A stretch of DNA of 37,648 bases from Gemmatimonadota bacterium (GCA_003223455.1 QHVE01000033.1:4439-42086); one strand, 5' to 3'. Shown: positions 16,423 through 25,195, numbered from the stretch's first letter. Made by a program: numbers and translations. The notes: generated from the letters alone by a model not told the origin.

Positions 16423-17136
16423 ATGTCCACGTACCACCCGGTGATGCCGCACGGCGCGATCCAGCAGGTGTTCCCCGACGTGTTCTTCGTCACGGGAACG
16501 ATGCGCGCCGAGTTCTTCGGCTCGATGTGGCAGTTCAATCGCAACATGACGATCGTGCGTGACGACGGGCGCCTCACGTTGATCAACACGGTGCGCCTGA
16601 ACGATGCCGGCCTCGCCGAGCTCGAGAAGCTCGGCACGGTGACCAACGTCGTGCGCATCGGCGACATGCACGGCGTGGACGACCCGTTCTACGTCGATCG
16701 GTACAAGGCGAAGTTCTGGGCGATGCCCGGCATGGGGATCCAGGACGGCCTGAAGGTCGACCAGGAGCTGAAGGAGGGCGGTCCGATGCCGTTCGCCGGC
16801 TGCTCGATGTTCACCTTCACCACGACGCAGCGCCCGGAGTGCATCCTTCGTCTCGATCGCGAGGGCGGGATCATGATCGCCTGCGACTCCCTGCAGAACT
16901 GGACCGAACCGGACGAGCTGTTCGACGAGGAGACGGTTGGCAAGATGAAGGAGATGGGGTTCTTCACGCCGACGAGCCTCGGCCTCGCGTGGCTGCACGG
17001 CAGTCAACCGAAGCCGGAGGACTTCGTGCAGCTGAAGCAGGTGCGGTTCCGCCATGCGCTGTGCGGCCATGGGGCACCGGCGCACGATTCGATGGATGGC
17101 TTCCACGCCTCGTTCAATCGCTTCTTCCAGGTCTGA
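16423..17136 (+). CDS. Degenerate metallo-beta-lactamase-fold protein
   Basis: A 237-residue cytoplasmic protein with the strand order of the metallo-beta-lactamase fold: FFVTGTM, NMTIVRDDGRLTLINTVRL, NVVRIGDMHGVDDPFYVDRY, GGIMIACDSLQNW, HALCGHGAPAHDS. The metal signature HxHxDH is replaced by D81-M-H83-G-V-D86-D87, while the later Asp (D155 in CDS) and His (H216 in CGHG) are kept. It may bind metal differently or be a non-enzymatic relative. It follows the cyclotransferase by 31 bp and ends 3 bp before the pseudokinase-cyclase gene, so co-transcription is likely and a sensor role for the latter is conceivable (inference). No Shine-Dalgarno is visible at ATG 16423. Confidence 0.65.
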   Translation: MSTYHPVMPHGAIQQVFPDVFFVTGTMRAEFFGSMWQFNRNMTIVRDDGRLTLINTVRLNDAGLAELEKLGTVTNVVRIGDMHGVDDPFYVDRYKAKFWAMPGMGIQDGLKVDQELKEGGPMPFAGCSMFTFTTTQRPECILRLDREGGIMIACDSLQNWTEPDELFDEETVGKMKEMGFFTPTSLGLAWLHGSQPKPEDFVQLKQVRFRHALCGHGAPAHDSMDGFHASFNRFFQV

Positions 17137-17139
17137 CGG

Positions 17140-20100
17140 ATGACGGGCGTCGCCGGAGCGACGGTCGGTGCCGGGGTCGACATCCTCGGGTACCGCATCG
17201 TGGAGCTGATCGGCGAGTCCGGACCGTGGGTGACCTGGCGCGCCGTCGCCGACGACGGCGTGCGTGTCACGATCAAGACGGCGCGCGCGCAGTACCCGCG
17301 CGCGCGCGACCTCGCCGAGCTGCGGCGTGAGTACGAGGTGCTGCGCAAGCTGGCGCTTCCCGGCATCGTGGCGGCGCGCGCGCTCGTGCCGCACGGCTCG
17401 GGCAACCTCGCGCTCGTCACGGAGTCGGTCGGGAAGCCGCTCTCTCAGCTCATGACGGAGCGTGCGCGCGAGCCGCTGCCGCTCGATCGCTTCTTTCCGC
17501 TCGTCATCCGCCTGACGCGCACGCTCGGCGCGCTGCACGAGCGTCACGTCGTGCACAAGGACGTGACGCCGCACAGCATCTACGTGGATCCCGAGACGTG
17601 GGAGCCGTACCTGACGAACTTCGGCCTCTGCTCCGAGCTCTCGCTCGAGCGGCAGAGCGCCAAGCTCTCGACGAAGCTCGAAGGCTCGCTCCCGTACATC
17701 TCGCCGGAACAGACCGGACGCACGAGCCGCGACGTCGACTGGCGCTCGGACTACTACTCGCTGGGCGTGACGTGCTTCGAGCTGATCACGGGCACGCTGC
17801 CGTTCGAGGCGAAGGACGCGCTCGAGTGGGCGCACCGGCACATCAGCCAGCCGCCTCCGCTGGCGAGCGACCGTCGCAGCGATGTGCCCGTCGCGCTCGC
17901 GCTGGTGCTGGAGAAGCTGATGGCAAAGAGCGCCGAGCAGCGCTACCAGAGCACGTTCGGGCTGATCGCGGACCTCGAGCGCTGTCGCGCCGCGGCTCGA
18001 TCGGGGGACGGCGCACATGCGTTCGCGCTCGGCGCCGACGACGTCTCGCGTCGCTTCCAGATGCCGCAGCGGCTGTACGGCCGCAAGCGGGAGGTCGAGC
18101 AGCTCGTCAGGCTGTTCGAGGAATCGGCGAAGGGCGCGACGGTGTTCGCGCTGGTCTCGGGATACTCGGGCGTCGGCAAGTCGGCGCTCGTCGCCGAGAT
18201 GGGACGCGCCATCGTGCAGCGGCGCGGATATCTGGCCGAAGGCAAGTTCGATCAGTTCCAGCAGGCCGCCGCGTACGGCGCGATCGCCTCGGCGTTCCGC
18301 GGCCTGGTCGACCAGCTCCTCGGTGAGCCGCCAGCGCATCTGGCCGCGTGGCGCGCCGCGCTGCAGCAGGGGTTGGGCGCCAACGCGGGGCTCGTCACGG
18401 CGCTGGTGCCCGAGCTCGCGCTGGTGATCGGCGAGGTACCGCCGGTGCCCGAGCTTCCTCCGGCCGAGGCGCAGACTCGGTTCCAGCTCACCGTCGCGAG
18501 CCTGGTGAAGGTGTTCGCGACGGCGGAGCATCCGCTCGTGCTGTTCATGGACGACCTGCAGTGGAGCGACGTGCCCACGCTTCATCTGCTGTCGCGACTG
18601 GCCACGGCGCGCGACGTGGGGCATCTGCTGATCATCGGAGCCTACCGCGACAATGCGGTGGACGCGACCCATCCGCTCACGGTGACGCTCGACCAGCTGC
18701 GGAAAGTGCGCGACCTGGCGGAGCTGTCGCTGCAGCCGCTCGCCGCGCCCGCCGTGGATCAGCTCGTGGCCGACACGCTGCGCGTCGAGCCGACGCGCGC
18801 CGAGCCCCTCGCGCGCCTGGTGTTCGAGAAGGCGCAGGGCAATCCGTTCTTCGTCCGCGAGCTCCTCCGCACGCTGCACGAGGACGGCGCCATCGTCTTC
18901 GATCCCGACGCCGGCCGGTGGCGATGGGACGACGTCGCCGTCGCGGCCGCCGGCGTGGGGGAGAACGTCGTCGACTTCCTCGTCGGCTCGCTGCGTCGGC
19001 TGCCCGCCGAGACGCAGGAGGTGCTGCAGCTCGCGGCGTGCATCGGCGGCACGTTCGACCTCGGCACGCTGGCGTTGATCGCGGAACGCACGCCGGCCGA
19101 GACGGCCGAGGCGTTGCAGGCAGCGCTGCAGCGCCAGGCGATCGTGCCGCTCACCGAGAGCTACCGGCTGGTGGCACACGGCGCCGCCGAGGATGGCGGC
19201 TCCGGCGGCGACGCATCGCGCACGACGTATCGGTTCCAGCACGACCGCGTGCAGCAGGCGGCCTACGCCCTCATCGGCGAAGAGCGCCGGCAGGCCGTGC
19301 ACCGCTCCATCGGTCGCCTGATGCTGAAGCACGCCGACGTCGCCGAGCGCGAGACGCGGCTGATCGACATCGTGTCGCACCTGAACCAGGGTCGCGCGCT
19401 GATCGAGGACGACGCCGAGCGATGGGAGCTCGTGCGACTCGACGTCGACGCCGGCCGCATGGCGGTGCGCTCCGCCGCGTACGACTCGGGACTCGGCTTC
19501 CTGCGGATCGCGCTCGAGCTCGCGGGCCCCGACGCATGGGAGACCGATCACGCTCTGATGATGGAGCTCGGCACGGAGATCCAGCGCTGTGCCTATCAGG
19601 TGGCCGACTATGCGGACGCCGATGCGTGGACCGAGAGGCTGCTCACCCGAGCGGAGACGCCGCTCGCCAAGGCGGAGGTGCTCAGCGACCGCGTACGCCA
19701 GTACGCCACGATGGGGCGCATGCGCGAGTCGATCGACGCCGCCCTCGCCGGCCTCGCCGTGCTCGGGGTGGAGATCCCCGCCGCGCCGACGCGCGACGAC
19801 GTGCAGCGCGAGCTCGAGGCCGTACACGCTGCGCTCGGGGACCGCAGCATCGAGTCGCTGATCGACGCCCCGGAGATCGACGATCCCGCAGCGCGGATCG
19901 CGGTTCGATTGATCATGGAAGTGTTCGCCGCCTCGTTCCTCTCCGGCGCGGGAGAGATCTTCCCCTTCCTGATCCTGCGCAACGTCACGCTGTCGCTGCG
20001 CTACGGCAACAGCCCCGAAGCGGCGTTTGCCTACGCCGCGTTCGGCATGCTGCTGTGTGGCTCGCTGGATGCACCCGCCGCCGGGGAGCGGTGGGGGCGC

Positions 20101-22521
20101 CTCGCCGTGGCGATGAACGAGAAGCTCGACGACCTGCCGCTCAGGTCACGCATCATCTACGTGTACGCGATGTTCATCAGTCACTGGAACCACCACTGGT
20201 CGAGCATGACGCCGTGGTTCCTGCGGGGCATCGAGGCGGGATATCAGTCGGGCGACATGCTGTACCTCGCCTACAGCGCGCAGGACTGCATCCTGTGGGA
20301 TCCGACGATCGATCTGGCCACTCAGTCGCGCGAGACGCGGAAGTACCTCGCGATCGTGAAGGACTGCGAGTATCAGGACTCGTACGACTCCGGCACGCTG
20401 TCCCTGCGGATGCAGCTCAACTTCCAGGGGCTGACGGACGGCGAGTATTCGATGAACGACGCGTCGTTCGACGAGGAGCGCTGCCTCGCGGGGATGCGCC
20501 AGCGGCAGTTCATGACGGGAGTCGCGAACTACCACATCTACAAGGCCGAGATTCATCTCCTGTTCGGCGACTTCGCCGGCGCGCTGCCGCACGTGGAGGT
20601 GATGGACCGCATGATCGCTTCGGCGATGTCGTTGCCGCAGCTCGTGCGCTACCGGATCGTGGCGTTCCTCGTGCGCGCGGCGCTGCTGGAGCGGCTGCCG
20701 GTCGATGAGCGCGTGGCCGAGCGTGCACGACTCGAGGCACACCTCGCGCAGATGGCGGCGTGGTCTCCCAACTGCCCGGAGAACTTCGAGCACCTCCGCC
20801 TCACGATGGAAGGCGAGCTGGCTCGGCTGGACGACCGGGCCACCGAGGCGCTCGCCTTCTACGAGCAGGCCATCGCGGCCGCGCACGCGAGTGGATTCCG
20901 GCGCGACGAGGCGGTGGCCAACGAGCTGGCGGCGCGGCTCCTCACCACGCTCGGCGCGCCGCGCGCGGCCGAGGGATACCTGCGTGCCGCGCGCCATCTG
21001 TACGAGCAGTGGGGCGCGGCGCGAAAGGTGGCGCAGCTCGACCGGGCACATCCCGAGCTCTCGGCCGCCGCGCGCATCGCGCCGCGGACGACCGGCTCAC
21101 ACGGCGCGATCTCGATGGACACCACCGCGCTCGACATGGGCTCGGTGATCAAGGCCTCGCAGACGATCTCGGGCGAGATGGTGGTGGAGCAACTGCTGCG
21201 CACCACGCTGCAGATCCTGCTCGAGAACGCGGGGGCGACGATCGGCTACTTCGTCGTGCGCGAGGGGGACGCGCTCGTGCTGCGCTCGCAGGCGGGCACC
21301 GTCGAGGCAGGCGTGACGCGTTCGCTGCCGATTCCGCTCACCGCGGAGGGAGACCAGGTGCTCCCGCTGTCGATCGTGAATCACGTCCTCCGTACCGGCG
21401 CGCCGCTGGTGCTCGCCGACGGCGCCAGTGCCGGTCGGTTCGCGAGCGATCCGTACGTGCGCGCACGCCGGCCCAAATCGGTGATCTGCGTTCCGATCGA
21501 GCGAGCTCGCCGGTTCAGCGGCGCGATCTACATGGAGAACGACCTCATCACCGGCGCCTTCACCGAGGATCGCGTCGAGGTGATCAAGCTGCTGGCCGCG
21601 CAGGCGGCGATCTCGGTGGAGAACGCGCGGCTGTACGAGGATCAGCTCCGGCTCACCGCGGCGCAGGGACGATTCGTTCCCGGCCAGTTCCTCGAGCACC
21701 TCGGCCATCGCGACATCGCGGAAGTGGGGCTCGGCGAGTTCGTGGCACGCGAGATGAGCGTGATGTTCGCCGACCTGCGCGGCTTCACGCCGCTCGCCGA
21801 GCGCCTCGCACCGCGCGAGGTGATCGATCTGCTCAACCGGTACTTCAGCCGCATCGGGGTCCCCGTGGCGGAGGCGGGCGGCTTCGTGGACTCGTACAAC
21901 GGCGACGAGATCATGGCGCTGTTCCCATTGCCGGCGGAACGTGCCGTGCGGGCGGGTGTCGCGATGGCCACGGCGCTGGTGGAGTTCAACCGCGAATCGC
22001 AGCGCGATGGCGGGCCCGCGCTCGCGATGGGGATGGGGGTGAACAGCGGCCCTCTCGTGCTCGGCACCGTCGGGAGCGCCGACCGGCTCAAGTGCGGCGT
22101 CGTCGGCGACACGGTGAACACGGCATCGCGCATCGAGCAGCTCACGAAGCGCTACGGCGCGCGGTTCCTCATCGGCGAGGAGACCCAGCGCCGACTCGGC
22201 GGCGATGCGTCGTTCACGCTGCGCGCCGTGGATCGTGTAGCAGCCAAGGGAAAGGCGCAGGCGATGACGCTCTACGAGGTGCTCGACGCCGAGGAGCCGG
22301 CGCGCCGCGCGGCCAAGGAGTCGACACTCGCCCTGCTCGACGAAGCGCGCGACCTATACACCCACGCCCGCTTCGCCGAGGCCGGACGCGTGATCGCCAG
22401 CGCGCGCGCGATCGATCCGCACGACGCAGCGCTCGACGTCCTCGCGGCGCGGTGCGGCCGCTACGAGCTCGACCCTCCGCCTGCGGACTGGCAGGGGGTC
22501 GAGGCGCTCGATTCCAAGTAG
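17140..22521 (+). CDS. Pseudokinase-ATPase-GAF-class III adenylate/guanylate cyclase
   Basis: A 1793-residue multidomain signalling protein. Residues 1-290: kinase fold with K46 kept, but the catalytic loop reads HKDVTPHS (139-146), with Ser where Asn binds Mg, and DFG is NFG (160-162); a pseudokinase is expected. Residues 310-600: AAA-type (STAND-like) ATPase with Walker A GYSGVGKS at 341-348 and Walker B LFMDDLQWSD at 468-477. About 600-1320: helical, TPR-like repeats. About 1325-1510: GAF domain. About 1535-1725: class III cyclase with metal Asp D1545 (FADLRGFT) and D1589 (NGDE), and N1660/R1664 in VNTASRIE, all present, so cyclase activity is likely. A C-terminal TPR-like tail follows. 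It resembles the family of kinase-ATPase-GAF proteins that usually end in a histidine kinase; here a cyclase takes that place. Starts 3 bp after the MBL-fold gene. Confidence 0.88.
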   Translation: MTGVAGATVGAGVDILGYRIVELIGESGPWVTWRAVADDGVRVTIKTARAQYPRARDLAELRREYEVLRKLALPGIVAARALVPHGSGNLALVTESVGKPLSQLMTERAREPLPLDRFFPLVIRLTRTLGALHERHVVHKDVTPHSIYVDPETWEPYLTNFGLCSELSLERQSAKLSTKLEGSLPYISPEQTGRTSRDVDWRSDYYSLGVTCFELITGTLPFEAKDALEWAHRHISQPPPLASDRRSDVPVALALVLEKLMAKSAEQRYQSTFGLIADLERCRAAARSGDGAHAFALGADDVSRRFQMPQRLYGRKREVEQLVRLFEESAKGATVFALVSGYSGVGKSALVAEMGRAIVQRRGYLAEGKFDQFQQAAAYGAIASAFRGLVDQLLGEPPAHLAAWRAALQQGLGANAGLVTALVPELALVIGEVPPVPELPPAEAQTRFQLTVASLVKVFATAEHPLVLFMDDLQWSDVPTLHLLSRLATARDVGHLLIIGAYRDNAVDATHPLTVTLDQLRKVRDLAELSLQPLAAPAVDQLVADTLRVEPTRAEPLARLVFEKAQGNPFFVRELLRTLHEDGAIVFDPDAGRWRWDDVAVAAAGVGENVVDFLVGSLRRLPAETQEVLQLAACIGGTFDLGTLALIAERTPAETAEALQAALQRQAIVPLTESYRLVAHGAAEDGGSGGDASRTTYRFQHDRVQQAAYALIGEERRQAVHRSIGRLMLKHADVAERETRLIDIVSHLNQGRALIEDDAERWELVRLDVDAGRMAVRSAAYDSGLGFLRIALELAGPDAWETDHALMMELGTEIQRCAYQVADYADADAWTERLLTRAETPLAKAEVLSDRVRQYATMGRMRESIDAALAGLAVLGVEIPAAPTRDDVQRELEAVHAALGDRSIESLIDAPEIDDPAARIAVRLIMEVFAASFLSGAGEIFPFLILRNVTLSLRYGNSPEAAFAYAAFGMLLCGSLDAPAAGERWGRLAVAMNEKLDDLPLRSRIIYVYAMFISHWNHHWSSMTPWFLRGIEAGYQSGDMLYLAYSAQDCILWDPTIDLATQSRETRKYLAIVKDCEYQDSYDSGTLSLRMQLNFQGLTDGEYSMNDASFDEERCLAGMRQRQFMTGVANYHIYKAEIHLLFGDFAGALPHVEVMDRMIASAMSLPQLVRYRIVAFLVRAALLERLPVDERVAERARLEAHLAQMAAWSPNCPENFEHLRLTMEGELARLDDRATEALAFYEQAIAAAHASGFRRDEAVANELAARLLTTLGAPRAAEGYLRAARHLYEQWGAARKVAQLDRAHPELSAAARIAPRTTGSHGAISMDTTALDMGSVIKASQTISGEMVVEQLLRTTLQILLENAGATIGYFVVREGDALVLRSQAGTVEAGVTRSLPIPLTAEGDQVLPLSIVNHVLRTGAPLVLADGASAGRFASDPYVRARRPKSVICVPIERARRFSGAIYMENDLITGAFTEDRVEVIKLLAAQAAISVENARLYEDQLRLTAAQGRFVPGQFLEHLGHRDIAEVGLGEFVAREMSVMFADLRGFTPLAERLAPREVIDLLNRYFSRIGVPVAEAGGFVDSYNGDEIMALFPLPAERAVRAGVAMATALVEFNRESQRDGGPALAMGMGVNSGPLVLGTVGSADRLKCGVVGDTVNTASRIEQLTKRYGARFLIGEETQRRLGGDASFTLRAVDRVAAKGKAQAMTLYEVLDAEEPARRAAKESTLALLDEARDLYTHARFAEAGRVIASARAIDPHDAALDVLAARCGRYELDPPPADWQGVEALDSK

Positions 22522-22531
22522 CTCGCCGCTG

Positions 22532-22597
22532 TCATCCCGAGCGCAGTCGAGGGATCTGCACTTCCCGTAGTCCTCCCGAGCGAAGCCGAGGGAGCAC
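22532..22597. repeat. Two tandem copies of a CCCGAGCG-type intergenic repeat
   Basis: Copies at 22532-22559 and 22571-22597 share TC-TCCCGAGCG-AG-CGAGGGA, each with an imperfect internal dyad (TCCCGA/TCGAGGGA). They lie between the convergent ends of the cyclase gene and the short family A gene. Sequences of this kind are spread through intergenic DNA in many bacteria; function unknown, possibly termination. Confidence 0.6.
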
Positions 22598-22605
22598 TTC
22601 AGCGC

Positions 22606-23706
22606 TCAGCGGCCGCGCGCGGCCGGCTGGCTCGGGGGAGCAGGAACGGCTGCCATCGAAGTCACCGCGGTGGATGTCTTCCCGCTGGTCGGGTTGCGCA
22701 CCGCCGACGACTGCTTGGCGTAGCCGTACACTTCCTCCTGCGCCGCGACGATGCCCTTCACCTCGTCGCGCCGTCCCTCCCAGAACTTCTTCGCCTCGCG
22801 CAGCACCTTCACGGGATCCGCGTCGCGATGCTCGGCCATGTCCGCCTGCCAGCGCGCGGCGATCAGGTCCTGCGTCATCAGCTCGAACGCCCACTTCGCG
22901 TCGTGCTCGTCGAAGAAGAGGAACTCGCTCGGATGGTTCGCACACAGGATCGGCGTCACCGCCTTGCCCGTCCCGACGCGAAGCTGAAGCACCGAGAACA
23001 GCGACGGCGTGCGCTTCACCTGCTTCGGGAATGCCGAGCGGAGCCACGCGTGCGCCGGACTTCCATAGGCGACGACCGGCTGCGTGCTCGTCCTGGATTG
23101 GTCGAGCAGCGCCGACAGCATCGCTCGGCCGTAGGGCACGAAGTACGGCTCGACTTCGTTGATCACGGTCGCGTCGCTGCCGGGGCCCGCCAGCGGCACG
23201 GCGTCGCAGATCCGCTCGAGCGCCGTCACGTGCTCGATGTCGTAGCCGTTGGAGCCGAGCAGGCTCTCCCACCGGCGATTGGTCGGTGAGTAGAGGTAGT
23301 CGGCGAAGGTGCGCGCCTCGTACGGCGGATAGTGCAGCAGCTGGACCGACCGTGTCTTCAGCATGCACAGTCCCACGGGAAGCCAGAAGAACAGCTTCCC
23401 CTTCTCGATCGTGGATCGGTGCGCCTGATACGCGGCGAAGCCGAGCCGCGCGGCGGCGATGAACGCGGGGACCTGCCTCGCGTAGCCGCGCACGCTCCCG
23501 AACTCGGCCGACATCTTCACGCTCAGCGTGTCACCTGGACTGGAGAAGACATCGGTCCACGCACCGAGCAGGCCGTCGCGGTACATCGTCTGGTTGAGCC
23601 CATGCGCGATCCAGTCGGTGAGCTCCGTCCCGGTGCTGCTGTCCCAGGCGAACAGGTCGGCCATCTCGTCCCAGGGGCCCAGCTTGAACTGGATGGTCGT
23701 CGTCAT
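22606..23706 (-). CDS. Protein of unrecognised family A, short member
   Basis: A 366-residue soluble protein without a recognised domain. It aligns in order with the product of 12821-14137: LPVGL, LLHYPPYEARTFADYL, NRRWESLLG, LAGPGSD, AYGSPAHAWLRSAF, VLQLRVG, TPILCANH, QDLIAARW and DPVKVLREAKKFWEG. Most likely fixed functional positions are the HYPPxxAR/ADYL block and the GSP and AN-H motifs. The N-terminal 100 residues (WTDVFSSPGDTLSVKMSAEFGSV) differ from the long member. The C-terminal 45 residues are Ala/Pro/Ser-rich and probably disordered. A GGAG about 9 nt before ATG 23706 supports the start. Divergent from glutathione synthetase (125 bp apart), so a shared control region is possible. 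Function unknown. Confidence 0.75.
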   Translation of the reverse strand: MTTTIQFKLGPWDEMADLFAWDSSTGTELTDWIAHGLNQTMYRDGLLGAWTDVFSSPGDTLSVKMSAEFGSVRGYARQVPAFIAAARLGFAAYQAHRSTIEKGKLFFWLPVGLCMLKTRSVQLLHYPPYEARTFADYLYSPTNRRWESLLGSNGYDIEHVTALERICDAVPLAGPGSDATVINEVEPYFVPYGRAMLSALLDQSRTSTQPVVAYGSPAHAWLRSAFPKQVKRTPSLFSVLQLRVGTGKAVTPILCANHPSEFLFFDEHDAKWAFELMTQDLIAARWQADMAEHRDADPVKVLREAKKFWEGRRDEVKGIVAAQEEVYGYAKQSSAVRNPTSGKTSTAVTSMAAVPAPPSQPAARGR

Positions 23707-23831
23707 CGTCGTGCTCCGTGCGGGTGGATGGCGCCCGCGAAGCTACGGCCTCCGGCTCCTCGGCGTAACGGCTCGTGTCGCATTGCGCCCGGAGGCGCGC
23801 GCCGGTTCATTCCCGCGACCGGAGGAGAACG

Positions 23832-24785
23832 ATGACTCGGCGTCTCGGGGTCGTGATGGACCCCATCTCGGCGATCTCGCCGCAGAAGGACAGCACGCTC
23901 GCCATGCTCGCCGAGGGCGCGCGGCGCGGCTGGGCGCTGGAGTACGTGGAGCTGGGCGACTTGCGACTGCGCGATGGACGCCCCGAGGCCTCCGCCCGGC
24001 CGCTCCAGGTGCGCGACGATCCAGGTGATTGGTTCGCCCTCGGCGCGGCGCGCGTCGTGTCGCTCGACGAGCTGGATCTCGTCCTCATGCGCAAGGACCC
24101 GCCGGTGGATCTCGAGTTCATCACGTCGACGTGGATCCTCGAGGCGGCCGAGCGTGGAGGCACGCTGGTGTCCAACCGTCCGCAGTCGCTGCGCGACGCG
24201 AACGAGAAGTTGAGCGCGACCTGGTTCCCGCAGTGTGCACCGCCGAGCCTCGTGAGCCGCGACCGCGCGGCGCTGCGCGAGTTCATGCACGCCGAAGGGC
24301 GCGTCGTGCTCAAGCCGCTCGACGCGATGGCGGGTCGCTCCGTCTTCGTCACCGGCACCGGCGATCCCAACGCCAACGTCATCCTCGAGGAGATGACACG
24401 CCGCGGCGAGCGGATGGTGATCGCGCAGCGCTATCTGCCCGCGGTGATGGAGACGGGCGACAAGCGCATCCTGCTCGTGAACGGCGAGCCCGTGTCGGGC
24501 GCACTGGCGCGGAAGCCCGCCGCCGGCGATTTCCGCGCGAATCTCGCAGCGGGCGGACGCGGCGAGCCGGCCGAGCTCACGGAGCACGAGCGGTGGATCT
24601 GCGCCGAGATCGGACCGACGCTGCGGACGCGCGGACTGCACTTCGTCGGCATCGACGTGATCGACGGATGGCTCACCGAGATCAACGTCACCAGCCCCAC
24701 CGGCATTCGTCAGATCGATCGGCACTTCGGGCTCAACGTCGCGGGGCTGATGTTCGACGCGTTGGAGCCGATGCTGAGACGTTGA
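23832..24785 (+). CDS. gshB: Glutathione synthetase
   Basis: A 317-residue ATP-grasp enzyme joining gamma-glutamylcysteine and glycine, the second step of glutathione synthesis. It matches proteobacterial GshB throughout: MDPISAISPQKDSTLAML at 10-27, LMRKDPP (binding of the dipeptide), VLKPLDAMAGRSVF (ATP-grasp), RKPAAGDFRANLAAGG (glycine-rich loop that covers the active site) and FVGIDVIDGWLTEINVTSPTG with the metal-binding Glu/Asn. Length is normal. ATG 23832 follows an ideal GGAGGAG (23821-23827) at 4 nt. The partner ligase lies 8.4 kb away on the other strand, so the pathway is not a single operon here. Confidence 0.95.
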   Translation: MTRRLGVVMDPISAISPQKDSTLAMLAEGARRGWALEYVELGDLRLRDGRPEASARPLQVRDDPGDWFALGAARVVSLDELDLVLMRKDPPVDLEFITSTWILEAAERGGTLVSNRPQSLRDANEKLSATWFPQCAPPSLVSRDRAALREFMHAEGRVVLKPLDAMAGRSVFVTGTGDPNANVILEEMTRRGERMVIAQRYLPAVMETGDKRILLVNGEPVSGALARKPAAGDFRANLAAGGRGEPAELTEHERWICAEIGPTLRTRGLHFVGIDVIDGWLTEINVTSPTGIRQIDRHFGLNVAGLMFDALEPMLRR

Positions 24786-24811
24786 TCGGATGTCGTGGCG
24801 GTTGGCCTCTT

Positions 24812-25186
24812 GACGACGGAACGCGGAAAGGGCCGGATCGATCGGCAACAGCTTCACGCGGAGGGCGCGGAGGGTACCGCGAGCCCGCGGAGGACGGCTC
24901 TCCGGGTCGACTCGCTCGCACCCGCCCAGCATGTCTTTCCATCCACGACCTCAAAGTCTTTGATGGTCCGGCGGAGAGATCTCTGCGCCCCGGCTCCGCG
25001 CCTCCGCGGGCCGCGGCGAGCGTGGCTGGCTGAGGTGCACCGCTCCGCGGTCTCCGCGTGAAATCCCTGCACGACAAAGCCGATCGCGTGAGCACAGGAC
25101 CGTTCGACTGCGGCGGCGAGATCTCTCTGCGCCGAGGATCCGGCCCCTTCCGCCAGATCGCCGTTCCAGATCCGCGTTCCGTCGTC
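24812..25186. repeat. Nested inverted-repeat element, 375 bp, MITE-like
   Basis: The gap between gshB (24785) and the kinase (25196) has no plausible gene but is palindromic at several levels. Outer arms: GACGACGGAACGCGGA at 24812-24827 against its exact complement at 25171-25186. Next, GGCCGGATC (24831-24839) against GATCCGGCC (25138-25146). Next, GATCGGC against GCCGATC. Middle arms: 24853-24872 against 25043-25062, 20 bp with two mismatches. Inner arms: GCCCGCGGAGG (24883-24893) against CCTCCGCGGGC (25001-25011), exact. No target-site duplication is obvious and there is no transposase. It could be a non-autonomous mobile element or a large structured transcript/terminator. Confidence 0.7.
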
Positions 25187-25195
25187 GGGTTGAGT

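Noticed and set aside
15988-19827. A 1279-codon open frame on the minus strand opposite the cyclotransferase, MBL-fold and cyclase genes
   Set aside because: Product is Arg/His-rich without any domain and lies antisense to well-supported genes; long shadow frames are expected at this GC content.
25058-25195. Possible short genes in the gap before the kinase-TolB-TPR gene
   Set aside because: The sequence is explained by the arms of the palindromic element; no ribosome site or recognisable product.
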